Source: Imbricaverruca yamaguchii (Eukaryota; Arthropoda; Thecostraca; Neoverrucidae). From it: DNA of 64,000 bases. A program made the translations under genes and the position numbers. Position 1 is the stretch's first letter. Each line of letters starts with the position of its first letter. The stretch lies in NCBI GenBank assembly GCA_034440575.1, contig JAOTOL010001520.1:1406907-1470906 (forward strand), in the 5' to 3' direction. This document shows positions 28,061 to 39,690 of this stretch, piece after piece. Under the pieces are notes generated by a model. The model saw nothing but the letters and a program-made list of their open reading frames with translations. It ran no database searches and was not told the origin of the DNA.

Positions 28061-28921
28061 GTAATACTACTTTACCCGGACTGCTACTCAGACTACCCGG
28101 ACTACGAATTATTCCGATAGCAGTGCGTTCTCGCAATTGAACCAACCTTGATAGATACGGACCAAGTATTTGCAGTGTGACAATCACTTCCCATTTGGGA
28201 AGAGAAGGTGCATGGGTCCGCATTTATCCAAGCTACGTTCTACATCGGTGGCAAATTTCACCCCAATCTCGAATGTAACTCGAGGCAGTGGTGTGGGTAA
28301 ACTTGCCCCGCTTATGAGCGTGAGCAGTTTTCAAGATCCCGATGCCAAAGCACACGTGCCACTTTTCGGACGTGCGCAGTTTATTTACTATTCCACCGAG
28401 GCGGCAAAAAGCGATCGGGAACCAATTGACAGTGGCGAGTCTCACTACCGGTTGCGAGTTTGCACTCCCCGACTGAAATTCGCGCGTGTGAGTTTGGCAG
28501 CACCAGCTGACGCTGTTCAGCGCGATGCTCTCAGCTTGCGGCCGCAGTGGGTGGGGCCGCTCGGCCGGAAGCGGCGTGGGTGTCGTGTCCAGGAACCGTT
28601 GAATTGGTGATCTAAGTCAGCACGGCTCGTTCGCCGGCGGCGTCGAGTCCAAACGTTGCCGAACGCTTTTTATCTTCGATTACCGGGCTGAGGTAGAGGG
28701 TGGGCTGCTGTTTGCCTTTCCGACTGCGAGGTGGAAAATGGACTGCGATTCGTCTGTCAGGAGTGAAGTAGTGTGCTGGAAGCCTCCACACCCTGTGCTC
28801 AGTCACAATGAATAGGTCGATTCCAGTTCGACCGCAAAAATGCGCAGATTTCTGTTCCCGCACCGGTGACGTAGAAAGCTATTAAACGCTTTGTGTGCGA
28901 TCATTTTCCCACCCGAGATGA

Positions 28922-28923
<2 letters not shown>
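28061..28923. other. No gene recognised
   Basis: GC-rich from 28.3 to 28.9 kb. A 146-codon plus-strand frame (28170-28610) is open but has no recognisable motif. Confidence 0.4.

Positions 28924-28973
<50 letters not shown>
28924..28973. repeat. (TA)n microsatellite
   Basis: About 24 TA units. Confidence 0.97.
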
Positions 28974-28975
<2 letters not shown>

Positions 28976-29654
28976 GTAGAGTGTTGTTTGGTTGGCAAGG
29001 CAGCCAAGGAAAGGATAGATAAGGAAGTTATCTCACTCTTCACGCCACTGTTAGATCTTTGTGTTTCAAATTCCTTCCTGCTAGTTTCCTCTTCCTTTTT
29101 TTCATTGATACCCACTCATCGAAACCGAAGTCCTTTCCTTGCTGCTGTCTTACAACGTAAATTAAAAGCATGGTAACCTATATGCTTGAAGTGAAAATAC
29201 TGATAATTCAATCGATTGGAATCATTTTAATAAACTGTCAGCATCCGCTCGGGTGGACAACCGATCGCAATGTAGCGGCGTGCAAGGTTGATGGGTCAAG
29301 TTGATTCCTGGGATCTCACAAACTAATGGAGCTAGAGCGAAAACAAGAATAAGGTAGATATGCATCTAAAGGAACTTTCATGCATACGAGTTTGACGACT
29401 TACGACTATAGCCTTCTAGGTCAAACCGAGTGGACACAATTCTGGTCGTTGATCAGAGGTGTAAACAGGTGGATGCAGGCCAGTCCCCATCCCTTTTGCT
29501 GGTGCATTTGCATAAGCATTTGGAGTATTTGTATCGTGCTAATTTTATTTCAGGATGTGGAGTTTAGGGGCGCATCGACTGCGTTGGCCATGCATAGTTT
29601 TTCAGGATACATTTATGGACGTGGCTCAATTCCGAACCGATTTTCCGCTGCTGT
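28974..29654. other. No gene recognised
   Basis: Plain AT-balanced sequence leading into the 53-bp array. Only short frames. Confidence 0.4.
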
Positions 29655-30498
29655 GGCGCACTGCGGGACAAGCTGATGTGGAACACGTGCGAGACGTGCT
29701 GCCACGTGGCGCACTGCGGGACAAGCTGATGTGGAACACGTGCGAGACGTGCTGCCACGTGGCGCACTGCGGGACAAGCTGATGTGGAACACGTGTGAGA
29801 CGTGCTGCCACGTGGCGCACTGCGGGACAAGCTGACGCGGTACACGTGCGAGACGTGCTGCCACGCGGCGCGCTGCGGGACAAGCTGATGCGGTACACGT
29901 GCGAGACGTCCTGCCACGTGGCGCACTGCGGGACAAGCTGATGCGGTACACGTGCGAGACGTGCTGCCACGTGGCGCACTGCGGGATAAGCTGATGCGGT
30001 ACACGTGCGAGACGTGCTGCCACGTGGCGCACTGCGGGATAAGCTGATGCGGTACACGTGCGAGACGTGCTGCCACGTGGCGCACTGCGGGAGAAGCTGA
30101 TGCGGTACACGTGCGAGACGTGCTGCCACGTGGCGCACTGCGGGACAAGCTGATGCGGTACACGTGCGAGACGTGCTGCCACGTGGCGCACTGCGGGATA
30201 AGCTGATGCGGTACACGTGCGAGACGTGCTGCCACCTGGCGCACTGCGAGACAAGCTTATGCGGTACACGTGCGAGACGTGCTGCCACGTGGCGCACTGC
30301 GGGACAAGCTGATGCGGTACAAATGCGAGACGTGCTGCCACCTGGCGCACTGCGGGACAAGCTGATGCGGTACACGTGCGAGACGTGCTGCCACGTGGCG
30401 CACTGCGGGACAAGCTGATGCGGTACACGTGCGAGACGTGCTGCCACGTGGCGCACTGCGGGACAAGCTGATGCGGTACACGTGCGAGACGTGCTGGC
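29655..30498. repeat. 53-bp minisatellite, about 16 copies, two CACGTG per unit
   Basis: The unit runs ggcgcactgcgggacaagct, gatgcggtacacgtgcgaga, cgtgctgccacgt. Starts at 29655 and 29708 give the 53-bp period. Most units hold CACGTG twice, in tacacgtgcg and gccacgtggc. The first three units differ (gatgtggaac). Minus-strand frames of 333, 295 and 226 residues are artefacts of a stop-free unit whose length is not a multiple of three. Confidence 0.97.
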
Positions 30499-31284
30499 AC
30501 CTAGCAGGGCGCTCTCGTCTGCAATGGTAAAGGCATCAGCAGTGGCGGTCCTTCGTCGTGCATAGCTGCTATTATCTGCCGTAGCGGAAGTAACCGCAGT
30601 GCTGGTGCTGTGCCGTCTGGTTCTCATCCAAGTCTAAGGAAGATCAACAGACTCGGGTGGATATCCTCCGCGGCGAACTATTTCAATTTTACTCACAAAG
30701 CCAGACCAACAGCCAGACTTCATAAAATTACCGTCGTCGGTTACTGCAAGGACTTCAATTATCGTGTCATCTCATTCAACTTAGCCACCAAATTAAATGC
30801 ACGAATTAAATGCACGTCTGCCCGGGACCAACGAGCGGCCGGCGGAGATTCTTGGAAGCTCGATGTTCGGGGATCCTGTATGCGTGCCTTTGACAGGGAC
30901 GAGCGTCGGCACTGGCCCTCAGTGACCGGCGAACGACTCATTTGGCAGACATCTGCTGTGAAGTGTACGAGCCATACCTGTGCGTGCACAAGCTTATTGT
31001 CCGCTTGCACCAATGTCACCATTGCCGCTTGTGGGCAGCATATCAAACAAGCGGTACGTACAATTGCATATTTTAGGTATCATAAATCGTGTGACTTTCA
31101 TGTGGCTAGACATAAATGGCACCGCGTGTGAGTGTGGCAAAACAGAATCATGTTCATGTTCCGAATAGTTGCCGATCAAGAGCCAAAATTTTGGGTATCA
31201 CTGCAATCTAATCACTGTTTGCTATTAACAGAAACAGATCAACCATTGTTTATGATGACCGGTAAAAACTTGATGCAGTGAAGT
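30499..31284. other. No gene recognised
   Basis: A 173-codon plus-strand frame (30610-31131) is the longest non-repeat frame here. It shows no domain and has a 95-codon frame opposite it. Confidence 0.35.
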
Positions 31285-31427
31285 GGTCAACGTCCAGTTA
31301 CTAAAAACACGTGACAGCTAGTCTTGTCGAACGTCCAGTTACTAGAGACACGTGACAGCTAGCCTTGTCCAACGTCCAGTTACTAGAGACACGTGACAGT
31401 TAGCCTTGTCTAACGTCCAGTGACGAT
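31285..31427. repeat. 41-bp tandem repeat, 3.4 copies
   Basis: The unit is about aacgtccagttactagagac followed by acgtgacagctagccttgtc. It is unrelated in sequence to the other 41-bp repeats of the window. Confidence 0.9.
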
Positions 31428-31445
31428 TAGCCGGGGACCGAGACA

Positions 31446-31582
31446 TCCAAATACCTGTAACACATAGCATCCGGCAACCTGCGACACACCATCCGGGTCA
31501 TGCGGCACCACATCCAATAACATGCGGCACACCATCCATTAACATGCGCCGCAACATCCAATAACATGTGGAAATACATCAA
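31446..31582. repeat. Degenerate ~27-30 bp repeat
   Basis: Four to five words of acatccaataacatgcggca type, decaying towards both ends. Confidence 0.75.
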
Positions 31583-32261
31583 CTAACCGAGTGACGAATG
31601 AACCCTGCCTCATGTCCGGTGAACACCAACCAAAAACCGATGACCAATTAACAACGATCAATGACCAATTACTAATGACAGACAATCGGTGACCAGTCGG
31701 CACCCCTGCCACCTTGTCGGCGACTGTATGGGGTAAGGATTTCACTCTGAAGCCATACTTCACACCGACAGTCGCACATTGTGCTTCGTATGTCATGCGG
31801 ATTTCAGCAGCACACTAATCGCCGGTACAGGAAGCAACGCGTCGATGAAAACCCCCCACGATATTTCCAATCCCAGCGTATGTGTGTGCAAGCGTCATCC
31901 GCACATTGGCCAGACAGTCACCGTCGGCTGCGCCAGACGCACACATAACACGCCGTTCACGAAGTGCGCCGGGGTGCCGAGTGAAAATGCATCACTTGTG
32001 GTGGGCGTGGTTTGTCGAGATGAGGTCACGATGGGGTGCTTCGGGTGCGTGGGGCGGCGGTGCGACGCACTCGGGCAATTTGGCGGCCGCCCTCCGCCGG
32101 TCGGACGGCTCCCCGGCCGACACTGCCGCTCGGATTGATCTCATTTCTGGCCGGCACAGCGGCACAGCATCACGGCTCTGCGACCGCACGCGGACCGGCC
32201 GCGCTGTCGGCGCAGCCGACTGGCGCCGCGCAGTTCCGGTAACGGCCGCACCGCGCGCTGG

Positions 32262-32432
32262 TGGCGCCACTGGTGCCGAGCGGTGCCCTGGTGCCACTGG
32301 TGCCGACCCTCTCCGACACCACTGGTGCCGACCCTTTCCCGTGCTACTGCTACTGAACCTTTCCGACACCACTGGTGGCAATCCTTTCCGATCCATTGGT
32401 ATCGACCCTTTCTCACGCCACTGACATCGTGC
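32262..32432. repeat. Degenerate ~30-bp repeat
   Basis: Copies of accactggtgccgacccttt with many substitutions, about five units. The surrounding GC-rich segment 31.8-32.5 kb keeps long frames open on both strands. Confidence 0.75.
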
Positions 32433-35281
32433 TGATGTGGGACATATGATGCAGAGGCGAAAAAAGTCAGTGACACGCCGACGCACGTTGGTGACAGCTA
32501 AAGGGACACGGAAGACTAATGAGACAGCCAAAGGCTGACATGTATTTGCATTTCCAGGCTTGACAAACTTCCTTTTTTAAATGAATCGTATCGGTCCATT
32601 TCTTGGATAGTTTACATTAGAAGATGGCATACTTCATACAGTGGTAGCGTCCTTCTGAGACAGCTGCTGGCTAAAAAAAAAATGCGGCCCGGGTGTCGGC
32701 ATGTGCTATATTCTGATAGACGTCGGTGGTTGGTCGGTGAGACAGCAGTTAGCTGTCTCATGCGGAACATTTGTGGCGCGTTGAATATTACCGAATGGCC
32801 TTGCTGAATGAAGGAAAACCGGTCTTGGAAAATGACGTCATGGAAGTTAAGGTTATGTGCTTGCTTTTAATTAGCGCAATAATTCGCTTAAGAAAACAAT
32901 CAACACAAAGACAACTTTTTTCACGTAAATCCCAACAGACACCCAGAACATTACCCCTTTCTGTCATGGATCCACGGGTACATATGCAGTTTTCTGTGAT
33001 GTCATTCGGAGAGCAAATTATACCTGATGGCTTGAATGGTTTCCCATGATCATTGTTCCTTGTTGATTCGTTCATCAAGGCTTGGGTGCGAATAAAGCAG
33101 TTCTGCGCTTTAAAATGTTCAGTTCTTTAATGTACTCTAGTTATGTTATTTGTTTTGGCCTTGAGATGAGCTGGAGCGATGGGGAAGTCGACGTCTTTTG
33201 CACGATCAAGGAAGAAGGTGACTTGTAGCTATGGAAACTAATTATGAAGAATAAATGTGCAACATGAAGAGGCACAAGTTGAGGAACGGATGGTCAGTCG
33301 TCGCGAGTAAAGAACATCTCATTCGCTGTTGTATGAAAGTGGGAACGATGGAGCAGACCGGTGCTGAATGACGATGTCAACGCATCATCAGGAGAAGGTA
33401 ATTATTTTTGTTCTTGTCGTGATTCACTGGATGACACAAGGGTACTTCACAATAGCAATGTTTTTCATGAATCTGGTCCTGAACCATGTTTGGTGAGCAC
33501 CACCACAACTAGTCCAGCAATCATTGTCATCCAGGCAATGGTCAGCATATTTTTGATAAATGTTATGCTGAGCATTTTGTAACTAACTGCCCGTATGGAG
33601 CAAAACAATATATACAACAATACAACAATATACTAACCTTGCTTTGAGACTGGTACAATGTTGGAGTGATTTTGTTGCACCATGAAGAAGCTGATGCCTA
33701 TGTATGTAATCTGGGGCCGATTTGGACTCAATTTTGTTTGCATCAAGCAAGTACCATAATGTCTGTGCTGACATTTTCGTAACACGTTTATAGCTAATTC
33801 AGGCTCTACCATTCGTTCACAGTCGAAGGAAACCTCGGCCTTTTGTCGTAGCTTGGCCAGGCAATTAAGCACGGGCGAGGTGGTTTGAATGCGACCGGCT
33901 CAATAATGGGAACAGAAAACCGGAGCATGATGGACGCCATGCTCGACATCAGGGAGGTGGCCGATGTGGAGCGCATCAGGGCCGCCAGTGACGACAGTGT
34001 CGGTACCACTTTTGCCTGATATTTTGTTTTGCATACCTGGGGCGCGTACGTGAGTGTACGCGAAAATCGCAGTCATACAACACCATTTTGAGAACGTTGA
34101 AAACGGCCGCACGAGCCCGCTCCCCACCGACCGTTTTCTGTCGTCTTCCAATTTGCTTTATAACCAGCTCAAGCTGGACGATAACGTTAAGATAACGTTG
34201 ACGTTTCTTGGCATGTCGTGTCAGAATGTCCTTCTTATTAGGTTAGCTCTCTACTGTGCCAAACGGGCAGCCTTATGACATAACGATGAGTGAAAACTCC
34301 AATGTTGGAACTAGTAACCGGGGTTCAAATAGCTTCCTCCTCAACCGCAACGAGGATCGAACATGCTTTTTTCAGCGCGACGAAGCAAGTGTGTGAGGCA
34401 CTTGTTGTATTAAGCACATATATAAAGAATGTGAGACAGTTCACAGGTTCGTCGGTGACAGCTTCGGCATTTCTTTTCACCCCTGATATGATGGTTGAAC
34501 ACTGCGATCCCCGTAAGGCTGCATGCCTGCTAACAACTACAGGCCTGTAGGCCTGGTACCTGCCAACTGTCAACAACAGGCCTGCTACAGCTGTTGCTTA
34601 TGATGTGAACTGAACCGAGGAATATTTAAAATTAACAGCCGATAAAAATATCTCTCAAATTCTTCCTCTGGCACCGCTTTTGATAGTGATATTATTAAAC
34701 CATGTTCAAAATGCTAAAAATTCCGTTCAAATTGTCAGACAGCGGTTAGACTCTCAGTTCGTGCACTTAGAGATGCAGCTGGATAAGTCTTTTAACTCCG
34801 GCTCTGCAAACCACTGCGATGAAAAATGCATTAACCCGCGCCGTCCCGTTGTGGGGGGGGGGGCGTTGGCGAGCCCCGTAAGGTTTGAGTTTATCTCCAA
34901 AAACGTGCAACCGGTCGTCACGCTTTAACGCATAAAGATATTTCAATGAAACTTTCAGCGTTTGCTTATCTTTAGGAATGCAACCAAACGCAGCAGGGGA
35001 ATGTTTTCCCTTTTTGATTACTTAATAGTGTTGAGTATTTGCTCATTAGAGTTCAAATCGAAGATTCTTGCTAAAGTAAGCATTTGTATTGAAACAAGCT
35101 GACTTCAACCAACATGTTTCGGTCTGCTCTACCCATTAGAAAAGGAAAACGAAAACTTGAAAACTGGATATTATGAAATTAAAAAAAAAATATAATTTTG
35201 GTTTATTGGTGGCCAAAATTTACATTATGCTGGTTGATTCTGCTTTCCTTTTATGATTCATATTACTTTATTCAAATCTCA
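32433..35281. other. No gene recognised
   Basis: A small perfect hairpin gagacagc/gctgtctc lies at ~32740-32760. A plus-strand frame around 33830-34018 reads like protein (MMDAMLDIREVADVERIRAA) but is short and broken upstream by a stop. A G13 run lies at 34850-34863. Confidence 0.4.
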
Positions 35282-35419
35282 CTCAAAATGAACTCCCCAG
35301 AGCCACACACATGATGTAAGTCGTGGCCCTCTAGTGACGTCACTTTTAGGGAGGATTTTATTTGGGGGGGGGGATGGCGTGCCCTACTCATCGAGCGCTT
35401 TCCGGCGACACGTATTTAG
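35282..35419 (-). repeat. 163-bp dispersed repeat, copy C, diverged
   Basis: The reverse complement of copy A aligns here: ctcaaaatgaa.tcccc, the ctagtgacgtcac box, ggcgtgccctactc and gagcgctttc all occur in order. It has lost ~11 bp near the centre, carries an expanded G10 run and is clearly older than copies A and B. Confidence 0.75.
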
Positions 35420-36180
35420 TTTTCGTGCGACTCTTAGTTTGGAGATTAGAGGGGGGGTTCTATCGACCCCCTCCCCCGAGACGAGGTGTGAGGATCTGAC
35501 CAGAGAGACGGGACGGGTTAAGACAACCAAGTGCTCACATATACGCGTGATAGCAATCATTGTTTAAGTAATTACTGAAAAACGCGCGAATATATACAGA
35601 TTGACATACTGGCGTGCCTCCCAAACGACTAGTCTAGAGTCGGAAAAAAAAACATGTTCTAAGCTTCTAAATACTTAAAGTTTTTTTTAAGGATTCTAAG
35701 CTCGTTCTGTATGTCTTCATTGCGGTCAGAAAATGGCAACACCATCAATTTCAATGGTTAAATATACCTGCAAGATATGCATGTATAAACTCAGCCCCTC
35801 GTCGACTCACTCAGTATCCGCCACTGTTAAGGATACATGGACTAATGATTCCGGTACTCCGCGAAGTAATCTTGTAATATGTGCTTCCAAGCTTTGCGGT
35901 AGCATTTCAAATCAGTCTGAGGAATAAGAAGGGAAAACTGTGTTCCTGGGGACTCCTCCCCAAAACGATCACCTGGAGCTGCTCTTGACTCAGTGCACGT
36001 TCGAAATTCTGTTGCTTCTTTTTTCTTTTTTCTTTTTTTAACATAAATTTAATCCGAGTTGTTGCTGGGGTGGCTTTAGGAACCACGGTTCTATTGCTAA
36101 GCAGAGCTTGTTGCGTGAACTCAATCCATTAATTCCAGTTCAAACGGCAGAATTTAGACCGGAAGCTTAACGTGCCGTCA
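35420..36180. other. No gene recognised
   Basis: Nothing beyond T-rich patches (36018-36040) and short frames. Confidence 0.4.
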
Positions 36181-36356
36181 ATGCACCGACATGGCCGCCC
36201 GGTAGCTGGTCCCCGGCCTTATCGGGCTAGCTGCCAACTGACACTCCCGGGTGGGGGTTAAATGCGAGCGCGCGAAGCGACTCGAACCCTGCGTTGCCAG
36301 GACAGGGGAGACCAGAGCAGGCTAGCGTTCTAACAAACTGAGCTACCGGTGCGGTA
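36181..36356 (-). mobile_element. tRNA-derived SINE head or tRNA pseudogene
   Basis: On the minus strand an A-box-like TAGCTCAGTTTG (36345-36334) and a B-box-like GGGTTCGAGTCG (36289-36278) are spaced 68 bp from the start of A to the end of B. This is too wide for an ordinary class I tRNA, and the arms do not fold cleanly. About 100 bp of unrelated sequence follows the B box, as in a SINE body. No other copy exists in the window to prove a family, and no 3' tail repeat was found. Confidence 0.55.
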
Positions 36357-38478
36357 GTGCACCGACACACTTTCTTTCATCTCCCATGATCATGTGCTGC
36401 CATGTTCATGCAGCTATATAGCTCACAGGTGCAAACAATACGACGCACGTAGGCAGTACATTTCTTACACAATTTCCGACACACTTCGGATGATCTTCTG
36501 ATAATTATGAGAACTACACGGACCATAAGTCATCCAGCAAATGCTCTTTCAACGCTGACTGGAAATTTTGCTGAAAGACGGTCAAACGCACTCAGAGATA
36601 CAAACGGTAGACGTAAAAAAATTACGATGCAACACAGACTGGCACAGCTTTCTGAACTTGCCTCAGAAAACTCGTTTCTGGAGTCTCCCCTGGACAATAT
36701 AAATAACAAATGTAATTTTACATATATCCCGTCATAGTGTTATATTCACGAACGGGTGGGCCATAACTTCATAGCCCTCCTCGTGCTCCATCAATTTTGA
36801 TTAGGTTTCACGCCGAAATGTTGCACAGAATAGCCACAGCTACCTGAAATGCTACCACGGAGGGCACATTTAGATGATTCGATGCCTGAAGCGAACAATT
36901 TGAAAGATGAGTCAACACAGCTATATCACAAATACATCATGAGCTTAGCAAAAACGAATGACGTCAAGTGATAGACCAATGCTCATTCTACGTATTTCAA
37001 TACAATAGCTATACATGGAACGCTCAAATTCATGCAGGATAGATTCTTCCTTAAGCTGGCGCACTTTGAGCTCTATTTAATAACACCAGTGTGTTGGTGT
37101 CACCTTGCAGCCCACTGTCCCATGTCGCTTCACTGGAAATCAACAGTCCAAGCATTGCGCAGCTTGCCCCGACAAAACGTGTCCGTCCATCTTGGGCCAC
37201 CGACATCACCTCGAGCCATCCATCTAGAAGTACCTTCTCGTCGCATGTCCCCAGAGACGCCCGCCGAGTGGCAGGCGGATCATCGGCGATTCCCGCGAGG
37301 ACCGTGCACCTGATCGTGAGTTAATGGTGTTGTGCCGGAGGCCGAATGAAGAGGTGTGGGGCGGGTTCAGTGAACCGAGAGAGGACACGAATTAAAGTTT
37401 ATGGCAGGTGTTCGGCCGAAGGGCGATGCAGCCAATTACATGAGACTGATCGATCGAGACCATTTAGAACCCACCTGTGGTTAAAATATCACGTGACAGT
37501 GGAATAGAGTGGAGCATACGATTGATGTTTTGAAATCAAATCAAGTGAATATCCGTAGGAAAATCCATTCTGAATCAGTATCCATATCAGATAGAGATAT
37601 CCATCCGTTCTCCAATCCACTGAAAAAAATTCAACATAGTTCAAACCTGGTTGGTTGCAGTAGCTAATATGGCATTGTCCATGAACAGCATTCAGTAGTT
37701 TCCCGTACAAGAACGGCATATACAACGCAGCTAAAACCTGGTTGTTTGCAGTAATTAATGTGGCATTGACCATGGACACTATACAAAAATTTCCTTAAAA
37801 ACCTAAATTACTATTGATAGTGATAAATATTTGTATAAAATGTGAATTACCATTTTCATTATCAAGCACCTTACCAAGCATAACAATTTCACTTCAGACC
37901 ATATATACAGACTAGGCATTCCCTAACCCAGGCTAGCTCAGAGAACATGAACATAAAGAAAGCACACAAGAACAGAACAACTACCATGGAGTGAACTAAA
38001 ATAAATGAAGCATGAGCCTCTAAATGAGATAATTATAATTACCCACTCGGTTGGCATTGAGATGTGTGTACCTTTCCCTGAACAAATAGGGCCTTGAATA
38101 TATAGGAAAAATATGCCTCTAGGTAGAGACCGGGCTCACTGCAATAGAACAAAAAGTTATCCCGCCAGACTGCCAACCATTTCATTTCAGGCATGAAAAC
38201 ATACCTCAACCTAAAGTAACTTGTTTTGTCTCAGTTTGACTGACAAGCCTTGCACGTCTTGCCGTCCCCGCCTAGACGTCTACCAAATAATTTACACACA
38301 TAGTAAAGCACAGCTATTGGCTGACAGCGAAGTACAGCGAAGTGTAAGTGGGGATATAGGAGGAACCTTACCTGTAGTGGTTCAGTTAACCACCAGTAGA
38401 GGTCCAGGCCATCAATCAATTGTGATTTCTGAATCCATACATATTAAATATGTTATCATTTCTCCCTATGCTTTGAAG
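36357..38478. other. No gene recognised; 91-bp-spaced duplication
   Basis: The string aaacctggttg.ttgcagta starts at 37643 and again at 37734, each followed by ggcattg.ccatg.ac: a diverged ~45-bp duplication with 91-bp spacing. The rest is AT-rich with short frames. Confidence 0.45.
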
Positions 38479-38482
38479 TATA

Positions 38483-38528
<46 letters not shown>
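38479..38528. repeat. (TA)n microsatellite
   Basis: About 24 TA units with one tt interruption. Confidence 0.97.
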
Positions 38529-38530
<2 letters not shown>

Positions 38531-39044
38531 ATAGGCGTTTGGCAGTAACGCTGCAACTTCAGGTTGAGGTGCAGTTCGACTAATGTTTGGTGGCATCATG
38601 CATGTTTTCATAGATACAGTTAGGTATTTTTCAACAAGAAAGAATGTATGTTTTGTGGTAAAATCCAAAAGGAGTCGTTATTATCTTACTGGTATTTCGT
38701 GATTATAATTTGCTACATTACAAAATCATAATCCATCGGATGTACCAAAATGTACGTGATCGTCGGACTAGCTGAGTTTTTGATCATCTATCAATCAGTG
38801 GTGCCAGCAACGACGCACCATCGTGATATTCTGTTGATCACTGCAATCAGCAGCGGCCCGAGATTGCTCGCACATGCCGCCCAGCCTGCCCCCAAAACGT
38901 GACCGATTGCTCAACGAATGCCCTCGGGGAATGAACTGTTGACACAGAGATGAGGGTCACATGACCCAGGTGCCGACCCTCGGCGAGAGTCGAGAATCGC
39001 AATGGCCTGGCTCGAGGTGTGTTGACGCCCCCCAGCCGCGTCAC

Positions 39045-39110
39045 ACCATGCAACACCGGCATCACATTGTCCCACGCCGGCGTCATGCCGGCGAAAACCG
39101 CCGTCACGGT
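39045..39110. repeat. Three degenerate units resembling the 21-bp satellite
   Basis: The string caacaccggcatcacattgt is followed by cacgccggcgtcatgc and ccgccgtcacgg. These words match the cgccggcatcacatc units at 51085-51533. They lie right at the proposed LINE insertion point. Confidence 0.5.
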
Positions 39111-39112
39111 AG
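39091..39112. repeat. Candidate target-site duplication, 3' side of LINE
   Basis: 22 bp (gcgaaaaccgccgtcacggt plus ag) matching 45542-45563 at 21 of 22 positions. It would bound a 6.43-kb insertion. Confidence 0.5.
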
Positions 39113-39535
39113 TGTCTTTTGTGTGTGTGTGTGTGTCTTTGTATTTGGCCAGCCTGCCACCGTGTGGTGATGTCGGCTGTTTCCGGAGGGCGTTTGTAGT
39201 GTCAGTATTTTGGTGCTGTTTGTTAAGGGTGAAAGGGTATGAGGAGTAATGTGGTGCGGATGGGAGGAAGCGAAGAAGGTTATAGTTGTCTTGTAGAGGT
39301 GAGTTGTAAGACAGTTGAGGTGATTTGAAGAATGGCGCGTAGAGGTAGTAGAAGTTGAGACGTCTTGCAGGCAGATGAAGTAGGAGTCGAAGCTGAGCTG
39401 GTGTAGAAGTGTAGAGTTTGCCAGTCCGGTCGGTCCCATGGGGTGGGGTGTAGTTTGGGGGATGGGGTCGGGTCATCGCCAGTATTGAAATAACATTGCA
39501 AGAACAGTTAGTGTCAGTAAATGTCACGCGGGGTT

Positions 39536-39690
39536 AGTGTTTTGTTTCTTTTTCTTTTTTGTTCATTTTCTGTTTTTCTTTTTTAACATATCTTCATTTT
39601 GTCTTTTTCTTTTTTCCCCATTTTGTTTATTTTTCTTTTTCTTTTTAACATATCCTTTTCTTCTTTTTTTTATCTTTTTTATCATAGTTC
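39536..39690 (-). other. A-rich 3' UTR of the LINE
   Basis: On the minus strand a run of aaaagaaaaaagaaaa blocks directly follows the ORF2 stop. About 400 bp further to the proposed end contains no recognised motif except a terminal (CA)9. Confidence 0.7.

Noticed and set aside
29613..30627. 295-333 residue minus-strand repeat proteins
   Set aside because: Artefact of the 53-bp array being free of stops.
33806..34018. Tc1/mariner transposase fragment
   Set aside because: A vague resemblance (KHGRGG, then MMDAML) did not extend to the catalytic DDE context.
35100..35140. Second hammerhead-like motif (agaccgaaacatgttgg on minus)
   Set aside because: GAAAC is present but the first core reads CTAATGG and stem I does not pair. 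At best a decayed relic.
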